From the NCBI GenBank assembly GCA_029964075.1, contig CM057142.1, forward strand, positions 33,730,392-33,794,391: a stretch of DNA of 64,000 nucleotides, in the 5' to 3' direction. The translations under genes were made by a program, and so were the position numbers. The notes under the pieces are model-generated. The model was not told where the DNA came from and ran no database searches. It was given only the letters and a program-made list of their open reading frames with translations. Shown piece after piece: positions 21,686 to 34,056 of this stretch (positions are counted from its first letter, which is position 1; the number at the start of each line of letters is the position of its first letter). The DNA is from Patiria pectinifera. Lineage: Eukaryota; Echinodermata; Asteroidea; Valvatida; Asterinidae.

Positions 21686-22577
21686 CAGAAAGGCATTCCT
21701 TTGTCAACTACATCTCCGAGTACAAATGATCTTACTTTAGACTTAACTTTTGAGGGCCTAACTTGCAAGTTTAATCATTTAATACAGGATACTAATCACT
21801 AATTAATCAGTATTTAATCTCTTACATGTATTTAAACAGACATCTTTCTAATCGCTAGGTTAAATTCTGAGGAGATTCGCAACAGACAAATGTTTTCTTC
21901 ATTCTTTTGTTTTGTTACATTTTTCAGGTGGTAGTACGATAGAGGCTGCAACTTTAAAAAATACTGGTACATATACTGGTATTTGTCAGAATCTTTTCAC
22001 ATAGTGATATTAACTTCACATTGTGTATCCGCAAACTTCTTTTCATGTTGCACTCCCCACTATATCTAAAGACTCAAATAGCAAATTTGCAAGATTTTAT
22101 TTCGGTCTGCATCTGCCAATTTGTCATGTAGTACAGCTTATTTTTGTTAACATTTTCTGGTGAATACATTTGGAACATTGTTCACAGTTCAGCCTGTGGT
22201 TTAGAAAAATGACATTTTATCTTCAATACAGCAATATAGTATCCACAAATTTGTCAGAAGTCATTTGATACATTTGCAGAGTGGAATTTTGACTTAGAAT
22301 TTATATTCTCTTTTTCGATATTGCACTTATTTAAGAGTAGTATTTTTGTAGCTTAACTGTACTTAGTCATATGTCTTTATTTTTTTGTATTCTGTTTTCA
22401 CCATTTTCTTGACTTTTTGAAAGATCATGAAATTGTAATTATGTATCCATCTGCTGGGAGTAGCTGTTGCTGTCCTCAGATATTTTTTTATCACATTTAA
22501 TGTGCGAGATGCATAGCATCTATTGCCTATGAAATACCGGTGTGTTCAATAGAAACCAAATGTGTCAAGAAGAATTT

Positions 22578-22780
22578 GGAAAGAATGTTGCAACCTGACG
22601 CTGCTTTTTTCTTCATATATCATCTCAATAAAAGTCAGTCATTGCGAAAATGTTGATAAGACATGAAACGGGGACTGAGAAATATTTCCAATGTTGTTAA
22701 GAAGTACAAACAGAATTTCTTAACTCTCCATTGACTTTGTACACAACCACTAACGTAGTTCAGGCTGCAACATTCTTTCC
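22578..22780. mobile_element. Family G MITE copy 2 with perfect 8-bp TSD
   Basis: Left end GGAAAGAATGTTGCAACCTG; right end is the complement of GGAAAGAATGTTGCAGCCTG. AAGAATTT flanks both sides exactly. An 8-bp duplication suggests hAT, or Merlin given the GG start. Confidence 0.88.
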
Positions 22781-22802
22781 AAGAATTTTCTTTTGACAGA
22801 GC

Positions 22803-23238
22803 TAGGGCTGTCCGTTTTCGAATAATTTAGTGCACAATTACTTGAAACTGCCTTTGACCGAATATTCAGATATTCGAAACTGCCAGCTGCAACTGCCTGC
22901 TGCGCTGGTCAAAAGTTGCACACAGAGCGCCAGTTAAAAGTTACATGCTGCGATCGATATGGGCCAGTGGAGTAAGAATTTTATAACTGTCAAGGGTATA
23001 GTGTGCTAGGAAAAATGAACCGTCGTCAACAACAAATTTACCGTTGTGCTAGGAAAAATGAACAGTCGTCAACAACAAATTTACCGTTGACTAAAAAGTG
23101 GCATCTGACAATAAATAACATCACAGTCGTGTGTCTACATGTCATTGTACGGCCTTTTTGTTGTTGTTGATGTTTGTTCATTTTTTTTTAATTTGATGAT
23201 CGAATATTCGAATATTTGGTATATTGGTGACAGCCCTA
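22803..23238. mobile_element. hAT-type MITE (TAGGGCTGTC ends, 8-bp TSD)
   Basis: TAGGGCTGTC...GACAGCCCTA with flanks GACAGAGC and GACAGAGT. The inner ends are rich in TTCGAATA. An internal duplication of GTCGTCAACAACAAATTTAC lies near 23010-23090. Confidence 0.85.
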
Positions 23239-23926
23239 GACAGAGTTACTTTCATTTGAGGTAAGACTGTTGTTAATCATAGTTATAAATGGATTGTTGG
23301 GCTCGAGGTTGTCAACCGGGGAAACAGGGTGTTGAAACAATTTCACGCAGTGAAAGAAAATGTGTCGTATGTGTACTCTGTAGACTGCAATCTTAATTCG
23401 TTTTAGTGTACTTACATTTTAGTGAACGATATGACAGGGTTTTCCCCCTTTTTTTTCGAAAAACTTGGAAAGGGCATAAACAAAGTTGGATTTAATTGCA
23501 GAAAGTGTACTTGTTAATAAGTTCATGTTCCCTCAATATTTAGATGAGGACAAGCTTTTTTGATGCTAACAGTAATTGTAATTTAGGGGGAGGGTACTTT
23601 TCATTCTCATTCAGTATACATTAAAATGTGCCTTGAGTAAGTTTTGCTATTTTCTAAATTTGAACATTATCCGTAAAGATTTTCTTGAACTTCACTCTTT
23701 TTTACATGGATTTGCTAACTTGAGCATGTTATAATACTTCAGGTTATCCAATGGTTGATCGGTGACTTTTATACTCTTTTTTACGGTTCGTTGCCGCGGC
23801 CTGCAATCACTGGTACATGTATACTTGTAAGTAGTAAATTCTGAGCGAGGTCGAATGTCCATGAGCTTCCTTGCTGAGCATGGCATTTTTGGTATAACAA
23901 AACACGCATCAAAGATGGCTGCTGTA

Positions 23927-24428
23927 CAGGGTGAGTAAAAACAAACGAAACCCAAATATTGGGACCATTGTTTTAGTGAAGTTCTGCATGTAGCACTATC
24001 AAAATCTAGGATATGAAAGCCCAATTAATAAGCTCTCTTTTAGTACAAGAATCATTCAAATCACTCGTGTACTTTTCAAGTTACGGAATTTTAAACACAA
24101 CCACCGTTTTAAAGTTCTGTCGACGGATCACAAAAAAGAAAGTGTTCTTTCAGCAAAACGAAACAGTTCACATAATATGTGTGTGCGAATTGTTTGGGTT
24201 TGCTGAAAAAACGCACACCTTTTTGGTGATCCGTGGACAGCACTTTAAAACAGTGTGTTTAAAATTCCGTAACTTAAAAAGTACACAAGTGACTTGAATG
24301 ATTCTTGCACTAAATGAAAGCTTATGGATTGGGCTTTCATATCCTAGATTTTGAAAGTGCTGCATGCAGAACTTCACTAAAACAATAGTCCCGACATTTG
24401 GGTTTCGCTTTTTTTTTTACTCACCCTG
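23927..24428. mobile_element. Palindromic Tc1/mariner-type MITE (CAGGGTGAGT ends, TA TSD)
   Basis: CAGGGTGAGTAAAAA...TTTTTACTCACCCTG flanked by TA on both sides. The arms are nearly complementary along about 230 bp each. A truncated copy is at 3055-3272. Confidence 0.88.
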
Positions 24429-24686
24429 TAGGTTGTTAGAGGGCGCTTATTTTCGGCTGATTACATCAATTCATGCAGTTTATGTATGGCAACTGCTTAG
24501 ATGCGGGTAGCCAAAGTTCACGGTTGACTTTGTTCCTTATTAGGTACTTCATTTTTTCACAAGGTTTTTCACTCTTTGGTACTGAAATCATTTCCCTTAT
24601 GATAACTTTTGTGCATAATATTTGAATGTAATATACATGTATAACTGTTGACCTGGTCTTGTTACATGTAACTCTATGGGATGACC

Positions 24687-24878
24687 GGAAAGGATGTTGC
24701 AACCTGACGCTGCTTTTATCTCCGATCTCAATGAAGGTCAGTCATTGTATATGATAAGACATGAATCTGGAACTGAAAAACATTTCCAATTTTGTAAGGA
24801 AATACAAACATTTTCTTGACTCTCCATAGACTTTGTACACAACCGCTGAAGTAGCGTCAGGTTGCAACATTCATTCTG
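24687..24878. mobile_element. Family G MITE copy 3
   Basis: GGAAAGGATGTTGCAACCTG at the left; AGCGTCAGGTTGCAACATTC at the right. The flanks GGGATGACC and TGGATTACA suggest a worn 8-bp duplication. Confidence 0.75.
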
Positions 24879-25263
24879 GATTACATTCTTTGGAATTGTG
24901 TATTATATACTTCTTCTTTTTCTAACTTTAACATTTTATTTTTAATATTTAGGGTCTTTTAGACTGCGCAAGCTTAAACATGTTGAGAAGGTGTTTACTT
25001 AAAACAAAAATCTGTACAAAGTGTTTATAAATTATGACAAGCCTATAAATTGTAACATAGCCTACGACGTTTGGGTTTGCTATAATTTTCAATAATGGAC
25101 GGATTTTGGGGTTAGCATTTTTAGCAAATATCGTTCCACTGCGCTGTTTAAAGCTTTGTGTTCAAGGATGCCGGCGAAAGAAAACAAAGAAACAAATACA
25201 AGAAAACAAATGTTCTTCTTGTCCGGTCCCCAGACCCGACGCTTCTGATAAAACTATAAAATA

Positions 25264-25500
25264 TACACATCAGGGAATTGTCAGGACAGAGAACCAGACT
25301 AGCGAGCTTGCGCCCATTCACAGATATGTAACCGATTGCAAAGAAAATGTGGACTAACTAAATTCAGTCAGTTGGAGGCAGTTTTTCCCCCAACGTTCGT
25401 GAGAAACCATTGTTAGATATTGATACGAAAGTCCACTTTTCTTGAAAATGACAGTATTCCAGGTGTAACCATTTCACAGGAAGCTTGAGGCTATTATGTA
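25264..25500 (+). repeat. Partial, diverged copy of the Kolobok-like MITE
   Basis: Resembles 26410-26610: AGGGAATTGTCAGGACAGAG, then TTGCAAAGAAAATG and CTTTTCTTGAAAATG. Neither TTAA end is present. Confidence 0.55.
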
Positions 25501-25924
25501 CTTACAGCCAAGTATAAGGCATTTCATAAATTAGGCAGTTTCGGTTTTTTTTTATTTGTGTGCAAATTTACATTACCTTAATTTAAATGGCTGAAAGCTG
25601 GTAGAGATTATTTGGCGAACTACACTCAACCAAAAAAGAAAGTCCCCCCATAATACTTTTTTTCTAACGCAAAAACTACTGGGCACATCTTGCTCAAATT
25701 ACGACTGATCAGTACAGAAATTCCTTAGCAATCCCGCCATACTCTTTGTTTGGCCCAAAACAGTGATAATGTGTACAAAATTATGCAATTTATGACAAAT
25801 GGTTCCGAAAAAGTTGCACTTTTGTATACGTTCAAGGTGAGTGTGAACCACAACTTGCACGTATACAAAAGTGCAACTGTTTTCGTCATCATTTGTCATA
25901 AATTGCATAAATTCGTACACATTA

Positions 25925-26140
25925 TATATTTATTTATTTATTTATTACATTTCTTTACCCAGGGTATGCCCAAACAGTTTAAAAACTGGTTTCCATTGGG
26001 GCCCTGCATACAATAAAAATGACTACAAACATGTATACAAATACAATACATTACAAATACAATGCAATTCAATACAACGGGATAAAACAAATATTTGATT
26101 AATGCATAATTGTTAAGCAAATATTATTAATACAATATAT
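25925..26140 (-). repeat. 3' end of a non-LTR retrotransposon with (TAAA)n-type tail
   Basis: On the minus strand GGGCATACCCTGGGTAAAGA leads into AATGTAATAAATAAATAAAT, a typical CR1/RTE-like terminus. The length of the fragment is uncertain. Confidence 0.55.
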
Positions 26141-26198
26141 TGTAAAACTATTATAACCACATGCACGGTGTGAAACAACGTCGCTAATAGTAATAGGC

Positions 26199-26721
26199 TT
26201 AAAGGGAATGTACAACATTTGCTTTTGCTGCAATTTTCAGAAATAAATGGATTTGGAGGATTAGTATGTTATAGCAAATATTGTTAAACTGACTTGCTTC
26301 TCGTTTTGGGTTCGGAGATGCTGGAAAATACAAGAAAACCAACCATGTTCTTATAGTCTGGTTCCCTGACCCCACTTAAGATGGAACGGAGCAATTTATA
26401 GACTGGGGAATTGTAAGGTCAGAGAATCAGTCCAGCAGGCTTGTACCCCTTCACAGGTCTGTAATCAGTTGCAAAGAAAATGCGGAATAACTAAAATGTG
26501 AAAAATTAGGAGCAGTTAAAAAAAAAAAGCCACTTTTCTCCAACGCTGGTAGGCCGACCAGCGTTGGAAAAATACAAGTTTTCTTGAAAATGTCAGCACA
26601 CCAGGAGCCACGATTTTACAGGATACTTTAGACTGTCATTCCCTAACAATCAGTAAGGTATTTCGTGATAATATGATCATTTTGTTTTTTGATGTTTGCA
26701 AATGTTGTATCTTCCCTTTAA
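26199..26721. mobile_element. Kolobok-like MITE copy 2
   Basis: TTAAAGGGAATGTACAACAT...ATGTTGTATCTTCCCTTTAA, bounded by TTAA. It has an internal hairpin, CCAACGCTGGTAGGCCGACCAGCGTTGG. Confidence 0.85.
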
Positions 26722-27277
26722 CAGGAATTATCACTGTTTTGGGCCAAATACAGAGTTTGTCTGGATTACTAAGGAATTTCTGTACTGATTAGTCGTTATT
26801 TGAGCGAGAGGTGCTCAGCAGTTAAAAAAAAAGGGGGGGGGGGACTTTCCTGGGTTGAAAATAGTTATGTATTTTAAAAAGTTGCCCTTCCGAAATGGTT
26901 TCTTCAAAGCTGAATTCGAAATTTGCTAGTGTTTGTAAAAGTTTTTCTACAGTTCATAAATTTTAATCATACAAGTATTTTTGTTCGTATAAAAATTGTG
27001 TTTTGTCCACACAAAAAATGTTGTTTTAAAACATGCATTCTTATAAAGGTTTGTAAAAGAATTTGGAATAATATAACATATCTTTATTACATTAAATACA
27101 AATTTGCACAGCAGTACATGTAATAAAACTCTGTATTTTGACTTTGAAATGATGTGACCGTGCTTTAAAACTTCCTTTAATGCTCTTTGCTGTATGCACG
27201 CACAGGAACACGAGTCTACCTCTAATTCATTTACAGCATCTCGGCAAGCACGGACGGGTACACACAGTCACCGACAC

Positions 27278-27910
27278 CTCGAAGTAACACTCCACGTGTT
27301 AAAGCATTTTTTTTTTCGATTTTCAGTTTTTTACATTTTTAAACATCATTAATCAGGGCCTACCATTGCACGAAGTTTCAAATCTTCAAGAGCTTTACTT
27401 TAATAATTACGCTAATTAGGCCTATCCATGGCAACTTTTGCGCAAAAGTGACCATTATCGTTTTTACGAAGTAACACTCAAGTTCCATGCATGGCGCGCA
27501 CTCTGCTTAAATATGAGCAAAAACGTTTTCACGAAGTAACACTCCTTGTATGAGCGCGCGCGCTGACCTGAAGTTGCACTTTCCTCGTGTTGAATACATT
27601 GAAGAGTGTTACTTCGTGAAAACGAAAATTTACAGTTTCGCAGCTTTTTCGGTTTCACGAACTAACACTCATCTTTTTTTCTCTTATTTCTTGTTGATTT
27701 AATACACAAACGGTTGAAAACAGCAGATTTAATAAATTCAATTCATTAAGTGTCCACAACGAGAAACCAAACTGAAAATACTCTGCCGTTTTGACACAAA
27801 GTTTCATTTTAGAAGGCGTTCAACTTTAAATGCCGTTCAACTTTAATTGCCGTTTTCTCCGAATGCTGGTTTTAACTGGTATGTACATGGGCGTTACTTC
27901 GTAGTGTTGC
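27278..27910. repeat. Cluster of CGAAGTAACACTC motifs in both orientations
   Basis: CGAAGTAACACTC occurs near 27280, 27468 and 27533, and its complement GAGTGTTACTTCG near 27605. Variants lie near 27657 (CGAACTAACACTC) and 27893 (GCGTTACTTCGTAGTG). The part 27523-27625 is an inverted repeat with ends CGTTTTCACGAAGTAACACT. Confidence 0.7.
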
Positions 27911-28269
27911 TGACGATATGTTTGAGTGGAAATAGGTATGGTTTTCTTACTTTTCCAACTTCATTTTTTGTTACATATAAAGTTGGGAATTTGTGACTTT
28001 TGTTCCTATATAGTGCACCTCGTTAGGGAACGCTGCGTCCGATTTGTGCCCAATTTCGGGACGCCACCTCTGTATATTCTGGAGTATATTTCAAGTCACA
28101 ACGATTCTTCAAAATTTTCCATTTGCAGATTTTGTTTTATTAACATGTATAGTACCAGTTTATGAGTTTTAAGGTCGGCAATAATGACGTTTTGCTACAA
28201 CGCGCGTGGAAAGTCGGTGAAAAGTCAAAGTGTGTTACATTATTTTGGGAAATCTATACTATCGGTACC

Positions 28270-28936
28270 TAATGCTAGGTTCACACATTCCCGAATTAGT
28301 GCCGCGAATACCCCGACAGTCTATCCCGAAAAAAAGTAATGATGGCATCGAGAGAAATTAGCCCCGATTCGCTGTTTGTAAGAATAACTTAAGAATGAAC
28401 AGAAATATTCAAGAACTATAGGTACGCATCGGAAGTCGAACCAAGCCGAGTGACTGCGATTTAGTGCAGAATAAAACCGAATTGTATCGATTTTGTCAAG
28501 AATAGCGTGCGAATCACTCAAGAATCATCAAGAATGACCCAAAATTATGCCGATTTAGTGTATTCGTAAGTTATTCTTATAATATTCGTACGTTTCTTGA
28601 TGCATAAGTAATGATTCGGCATGATTCTGGACTGTTAACACCAAAAATAACTCTAGGAAATTTGTAAGAATGACGTAAGAATATCCAGAATATCCAGAAT
28701 ATACAGTATTAGTTCCGAATACAACAAGAATAAACCAAGAATTGAATTTGGTTCCCGAATCACCCCGACAATTTTGAACATGTCCAAAATTGACGGGCGC
28801 TTCTCGATCTTTAACGATCTTTCTCCGAACTAACAGAATCATCCAGAGGCAGCCAAGGACCATTCCCCGATTTACTCAAGAATTGCTATTCGCGGCGATT
28901 CGGCTTTAAAGTCGGGAATGTGTGAACCTAGCATTA
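28270..28936. mobile_element. Inverted-repeat element inserted in duplication unit A
   Basis: TAATGCTAGGTTCACACATT...AATGTGTGAACCTAGCATTA. Unit B at about 32390 reads ACCTTATCTAAAT without it, close to an empty site. No coding capacity. Confidence 0.8.
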
Positions 28937-29176
28937 TCTAAATTATAATATATCAAGCCGAACTTCATATATATGCACAGTTGTGAATATCAATTTCAGT
29001 ATCAATTTAGTAACAGAACATTATTTTAAGACAAACGGTATCTTAACACTGGTGCATAATTTGGAATATTTCATTAAAATATGCATCTACATTGATTACA
29101 ATTCGAATTCTAATTAAGGCGAGTGTGAAGTTATATCAGTGACAAACAGGGGCGGATGAAGAGATTTGTTCAAGAT

Positions 29177-29291
29177 GGGTTCAGCACACCAGCGACAAAG
29201 ATCAGACCGTACAAAGCTGCTAACAACTGCTTCTCGGCATAGCTGTCGTAGACGGACAAACCAGCATATTCTTGTAATGTAATGTTCGGCA
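29177..29291 (-). pseudogene. Truncated GPCR copy, first 38 codons only
   Basis: The minus strand from ATG at 29291 reads MPNITLQEYAGLSVYDSYAE, then KQLLAALYGLIFVAGVL. This is the N-terminus and most of TM1 of the intact receptor at 34057-35250, with three substitutions. Homology stops abruptly at 29177, where unit B continues for another 2.5 kb. The upstream flank of the intact gene is also duplicated (29292-29640 against 35251-35600). The fragment cannot make a receptor. Confidence 0.9.
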
Positions 29292-29834
29292 TTTTTCTCT
29301 GTTGGAGTATGAAATCGCGTTGAAAAAGACGGTAAAGCTCTTTTTAGTTGTTGTCGGCAATACGCTTTACCGCTACTCCAATAGCGCCATCCTGGCTTTA
29401 ACCTTTTTGTAGTGTCATCTTTTCCCTATCCCCCATTCCCCTGTCACACTTTTTAAACAAACAGAAACTTGTCCTTCATTTACTTGAGAACGTGACTTGC
29501 CTTGCCGTTAATGTTTACGACCTTATGTGAAAAAAATGCCTTCTTGAAAAAAAAATGATTTCAAATTCCCATCATCCTTATTAGCGCGACGTTCATTTAG
29601 TCATTAGATACAGTAAAACGAGGCTATTTGCCGGTATAACATTGGGAGCCACTTCCATTGGACGAAGGGGGGGGGGGCTGTTGCATTTATCCTCCACCCT
29701 TTTTTTTTTATCACGAACAGAATATTGTACACCCCGTTGATTGCATCCTATCTCCCCCAACCTTACAAATAGACTCTCCTACACTCTCAACCTACGCATC
29801 TCCTAACCTTTCACAGCTTCAGTGTTATCTTCCA

Positions 29835-30207
29835 AGGCCAAAAAAAAGTCTCCGGTTTCTGGTATGCGCGCGCGTCGCCGTAGCGATGCGCGTAGGCAAA
29901 ATGAAAAAGTTTTTTTTTCAATGAAAGATGATGTCTGAAAACCGCCAAACTCACTGGTCTGACTGGAATCCTGCTGCTGCACAATTTTAACGTGTTTTTA
30001 GATTGGGTTATGGTCGAGAATAAGCTTTATGTGGCCTCTCTGGACTCCCATATAATTTGCACTAAGTTTAGTCGGGCACCATTTGCACTCATCAGCCGAC
30101 ATTCGAAGCAGAAATATCAGGTAAAAAAAACCCAAAAAGCCGCGTCGCCGCACCACTTTTTTTGGGCAAGCTCCATACCAGAAACCGGAGACTTTTTGTT
30201 TTGGCCT
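29835..30207. mobile_element. MITE, inverted ends AGGCCAAAAAAAAGTCTCCGG
   Basis: AGGCCAAAAAAAAGTCTCCG then GTTTCTGGTAT at the left; the complement CCGGAGACTTTTTGTTTTGG and CCT at the right. Absent from the equivalent site in unit B. Related to 3902-4289. Confidence 0.82.
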
Positions 30208-30790
30208 AATATACATTACCAAGAAATATGATAACCAATGGCGTAAATCTTTGCCGGCGAAGTGGGGGATGGGGGTGACCAAAATCCAAAAATTTCCCGG
30301 CCATGGAAATTTGAAAGGTGGAGGGGGGGGGGGGGCGTTTTGAAAGGAAAACTCTTTGAATTGATATTGAAATAGCCAGGTTTAGATCTGTTTCTTTTTT
30401 TCTTGCAGTTTTTCTTTCTTCTCTGTCTCTTGTCCGAGAATACTTGCAGGTACCTGCTCGCGCCTTCATCAAAATGGGGCATTTTAAAAGCTTTTTACTT
30501 TGTTTCTCCACTTTTCAGTGCTATTGAATATATTTTGGTTGTTGGGCTGTTCGAAAAATACCTTGAAATCCGCATTTTTTTTCTCATCACGAAAAAGTTG
30601 GGGGGGGGGGATGATTCAATAGCCCACCCCGGTCAAAAAGTGGGGGAGGGGATATAATACCCCCATCCCCCGGGATTTACGCCCCTGCATTATAGCAACA
30701 AAAGAAAGAGACTTGCGTAATTTGGTTTTGAGCGGGAAAGAAATACGTGTGAGAAATATATTGAAAGAAAAACAATTTTGATGGCAAAAT

Positions 30791-30988
30791 GGACCGATCC
30801 AGTAAGCACCGCCCCATGGTGTTCTGACCAATCACAGCCGTGATTTATGTCCGACGTGCGTGCACTAAAGTCCGACATGCGCGCACGCGCGTATGATGCG
30901 CGCGGAAGGAACATGCAGCGTGGCATTGGAGAGGAGCACGTGTTAATTTGCCTACGTGCGCACTGGGCGGAGCTTACTGGATCGGTCC
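30791..30988. mobile_element. MITE, 198 bp, GGACCGATCCAGTAAGC ends, AT duplication
   Basis: GGACCGATCCAGTAAGC...GCTTACTGGATCGGTCC flanked by AT on each side. The unit-B site near 35800 reads GCAAAATTACGTCATGG, exactly the sequence expected before insertion with a single AT. Confidence 0.87.
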
Positions 30989-33204
30989 ATTACGTCATGG
31001 TCGGAAATTCGTCTTCATAATTATACGCTATCCATTTTCCGCACGGATTTTTTGATTAATTTTTGAATGAATTTTGAATAAATTAAATACTTTTTGTTGC
31101 ATTGTATTTTCTGTTAGTACAAGCGGGGTTGGAAACGCACTTGATACTGGGTTCAGCAAAAGATTCAAACAAGTTGCCGTACATTATTTTCAATAAGAAT
31201 TTTGAGGGTAAAAAAATTAATGGAAAATCCCTCCGGAAAATACCCCCCTCCCCTCCCCTTAGTTTCCCCTCCTGCAAATCAGATCCTATTTACGCAATTG
31301 TAACACGACGGGTTTTGGATTTCAGTGTATGAAACACATTTACACATCTTGCATTAATCAGTAATCAGAAATTGTTCTTCGAAATGGCCCTGTTAGGAAA
31401 AGTGCAAAATAGTTAAAACACAATTTCTTTGAAGCAGAAAATGGGGAAACAAGTGATTTGAAAACCTTAAATTCAATCCAAAGCCTGAGTTTTTTTTTTC
31501 TTCTTTGAACTCTTTTTTATTTTTAATTTTTTTATCTGTGTCAATATAAGTGATATCTTTCGGGAAACCAATGAGCTGAGCTGGGAAACACTTTAATTCA
31601 ATGAACATTTAGCCAGCTCCGGTCAAGACATAGGGTCATACAGATTCATAAAGTGAGATATAATTACTTGTATTCTCACTGGCCTCGATTTTACAAAATA
31701 CTATTTGTGAGTTAATCGGCCGCGGACGTAAACGGTCCACGAACATAATTATTACAAAATATACCTATGGCGACGTAGTCACTAGAACGACGACCATTCC
31801 ATCGACAAGATCTATTTGTCAAAATCATAATCGCACGTAAAAGCTCTAGCTGCATAATTCTTCAGTTGTTGAATACGAGACTATTATTGTCCTGGTATCA
31901 CAACCCCCAAACCCATAATCAATATAATTGTTAAATGGTACTATTGTATAGTCAATGGAACGTCTTCATGTAATAAGAATTATTGCCTAGACATTTCATT
32001 AATTTAAGTTCAATCTTTTTACTTCTAGGAGCAAAAAGTGAGACGTCAATAAGAACTAGCTGTCAATACATCAGATTACAACTAATTTTAATTACCTGCC
32101 TCACTTCATTTTGTGTAACAAATTAAGTTGGTAAGATGTGGGTTTTGTTTCTAGTGCACCTCGTTAGGGAACGCTGCGTCCGATTTTGTGCCCAATTTCG
32201 GAACGCCACCTCTGTAATTCCTGGAATATATTTCAAGTCACAAAGATTGTTGAAAGATTTTCATTGCAGATTTGTTTTATTAAGGTAATAGTATGAGTTT
32301 TAAGCTCGGCAACAAAGACTTTTGCTACAACGTGTATGGAAAGTTGGTAAAAAGTCAAAGTGTGTTACATTTGGGAAATCTATACTACCTTATCTAAATG
32401 TTCATATACAAGTCGAACTTCATATATCTGCACAGTTGTGATTAATATCAATGTCAACAGAACATTTAAGACAAACGGTATCTTAACACCGATGCATAAT
32501 TTGGAAAACATGTATTTCATTAAAATATGCACCTAAATTGAATTACAATTCGTGTTCTAATTAAGGCGAGAGTGAAGTTATATCAGTGACAAACAGGTGC
32601 GAAGGGTTTTTCTCAAAATGGGTTCGGCTGTCAAGGGGGGGGGGGTTGAACCCCCCTTATACCCCCTCCCCAGATCCGTCACTGTATGAACAACATCAAT
32701 CACAATCTCAAAAGTCAATTTCAACAAAGGACGGCATACATCATTCTAAAGAGCTATTTAAAAACACCAAGGTAAACATTTTTGAGCAGTGAATAAAAAC
32801 AGGTTTGTGTTTGCAGTGCACCACGTCAAAGGAATTCTCTTGTGTGTGAGTTCGTGTGGTTCTGTGAGTTTCCGATGGAAAACTTCACCCAATATGCTCT
32901 GCCTGTCGTAAGGAGACGTATTTTTTTTGCGAAGATTTACCCATGTATTATGAAACGAGCATAAACATGTATAGACAGGGGCGGGGAACGCTTTGCAAAC
33001 GGGGGGGGGGGAGCAACACCAAAAAGGGGCACATGCTCAGAAAAAAGGGCACCTTACGTCGGTGTGAAAGTGGAGGAAAAAAATATGGTCCCATTCATTT
33101 CGCTGTAAACCTATATGACGAGGAACAAATTATGAATACGTTGTCCATCTTACTCTCTGTGTTTCTTTTACCTAGTTAATATGTAAAGAGACCTTTTTTT
33201 TATC

Positions 33205-33680
33205 GCGAGAGGGGCACTGTTGCTTTTGATGTCCAGTTCAGTGACCATTTTATTCGCATGAAGAGCACTATATTTAAGGGGCCAGTTTTCCATCTTGAGA
33301 GGGGGCACAGTTTTAATGCTGTGAGCGGGGCACAAACTGTGCCTTCAAGTTGCAGTTTTCTCATCTCGAGAAGTTATTGCGAGAAGACCACTATTGTTTT
33401 TGATGGCCAATTTTCCATCTCGAGAGGGGTACAATTTTATTATTGCAAGAGGGGTATTTGTGCTTTCGAGGGGTAGTTTTACATCTCAAGAAGGTGCACA
33501 ATATTGTTAATGCGAGAGGGGTGTTTTTGAGGGGCAGTTTTGCGTTACAAGAGAGGAGACAATTTTATTTGTAGCACGATCATTATGCTTTCATACGCGT
33601 GCATTTGACGGGCAGTTTTAATTTCATCTCGAGGGGTCACATGTATAACCGCGAGAGGGGCACTTTGTTGGCCTGGGAAA
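33205..33680. repeat. Degenerate tandem repeat of CATCTCGAGAGGGGCA-type units
   Basis: About seven irregular units (60-80 bp) repeat GGCCAGTTTTCCATCTCGAG and GCGAGAGGGGCA. They lie between the GPCR and the left boundary of unit B. No reading frame of note. Confidence 0.65.
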
Positions 33681-34056
33681 ATGGGGGGGGGGTCATAATT
33701 GTGCCCCCCCCCCGGTTCCGCCGCTTATGTAGATACTGTCCCTTACAATAAACTGTTCATTTCCACGTTCATGGGCGTCCCTTTCATTTATTTTTAGATT
33801 TTTTTCCGAGTAGTGTTACCTTCTATCAGACTGAAAGCTTCGGAAACGACCGTAGAATTTTGTTTAATGCGTTCTTCACTTTGATGTTCACATTTTCCAT
33901 GCAAAATCATCAAAATGTTCCTCAACGCCCATCAAGTTAAAATAATTCAATTAAAGTTTAGTGGGGGTTTTGGTTTCTTTTAAATTCAACAGTGTGATTT
34001 TCCATTCACAGGGAGGACATTCTTATAAAAAAAGGTCATTTCTTAAATTCAAGATA

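Larger units (their letters stand above)
25627..26858. mobile_element. Foldback element with nested insertions
   Basis: Left end CTCAACCAAAAAAGAAAGTC, complemented at the right by GACTTTCCTGGGTTGA. The arms continue over TCAGTACAGAAATTCCTTAG and CCCAAAACAGTGATAA and their complements. Inside are a strong hairpin (25770-25922), a non-LTR tail (about 25925-26140) and a Kolobok-like MITE (26199-26721). Confidence 0.75.
27965..32100. repeat. Tandem duplication unit A (decayed GPCR copy)
   Basis: Aligned piecewise to unit B (32105-37540). Shared landmarks: GCACCTCGTTAGGGAACGCT at 28016 and 32157; the GPCR 5' end at 29177-29291 and 35139-35250; TTACGTCATGGTCGGAAATT at 30989 and 35805; AATCGGCCGCGGACGT at 31714 and 37162. 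Unit A lost the segment matching about 32630-35138 and gained insertions at 28270-28936, 29835-30207 and 30791-30988. Confidence 0.8.
20493..34056. other. Intergenic region, TMEM179-family gene to GPCR
   Basis: No coding exon was seen apart from the decayed GPCR fragment at 29177-29291. The proximal part includes the 3' untranslated region of the TMEM179-family gene, whose end I cannot fix. The AATAAA near 22628 lies inside a MITE. The rest is annotated as separate elements. Confidence 0.6.

Noticed and set aside
21209..21729. Gln/Ser/His-rich proteins of 121-153 codons
   Set aside because: Products of the 10-bp minisatellite; no homology, and they overlap in different frames.
22624..22634. 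AATAAA at about 22628 as the certain 3' end of the TMEM179-family gene
   Set aside because: It sits inside a MITE more than 2 kb past the stop codon; other sites are equally possible without transcript data.
25750..26098. Small proteins from frames at 25750-26098
   Set aside because: They lie across a hairpin and a retrotransposon tail and have transposon base composition only.
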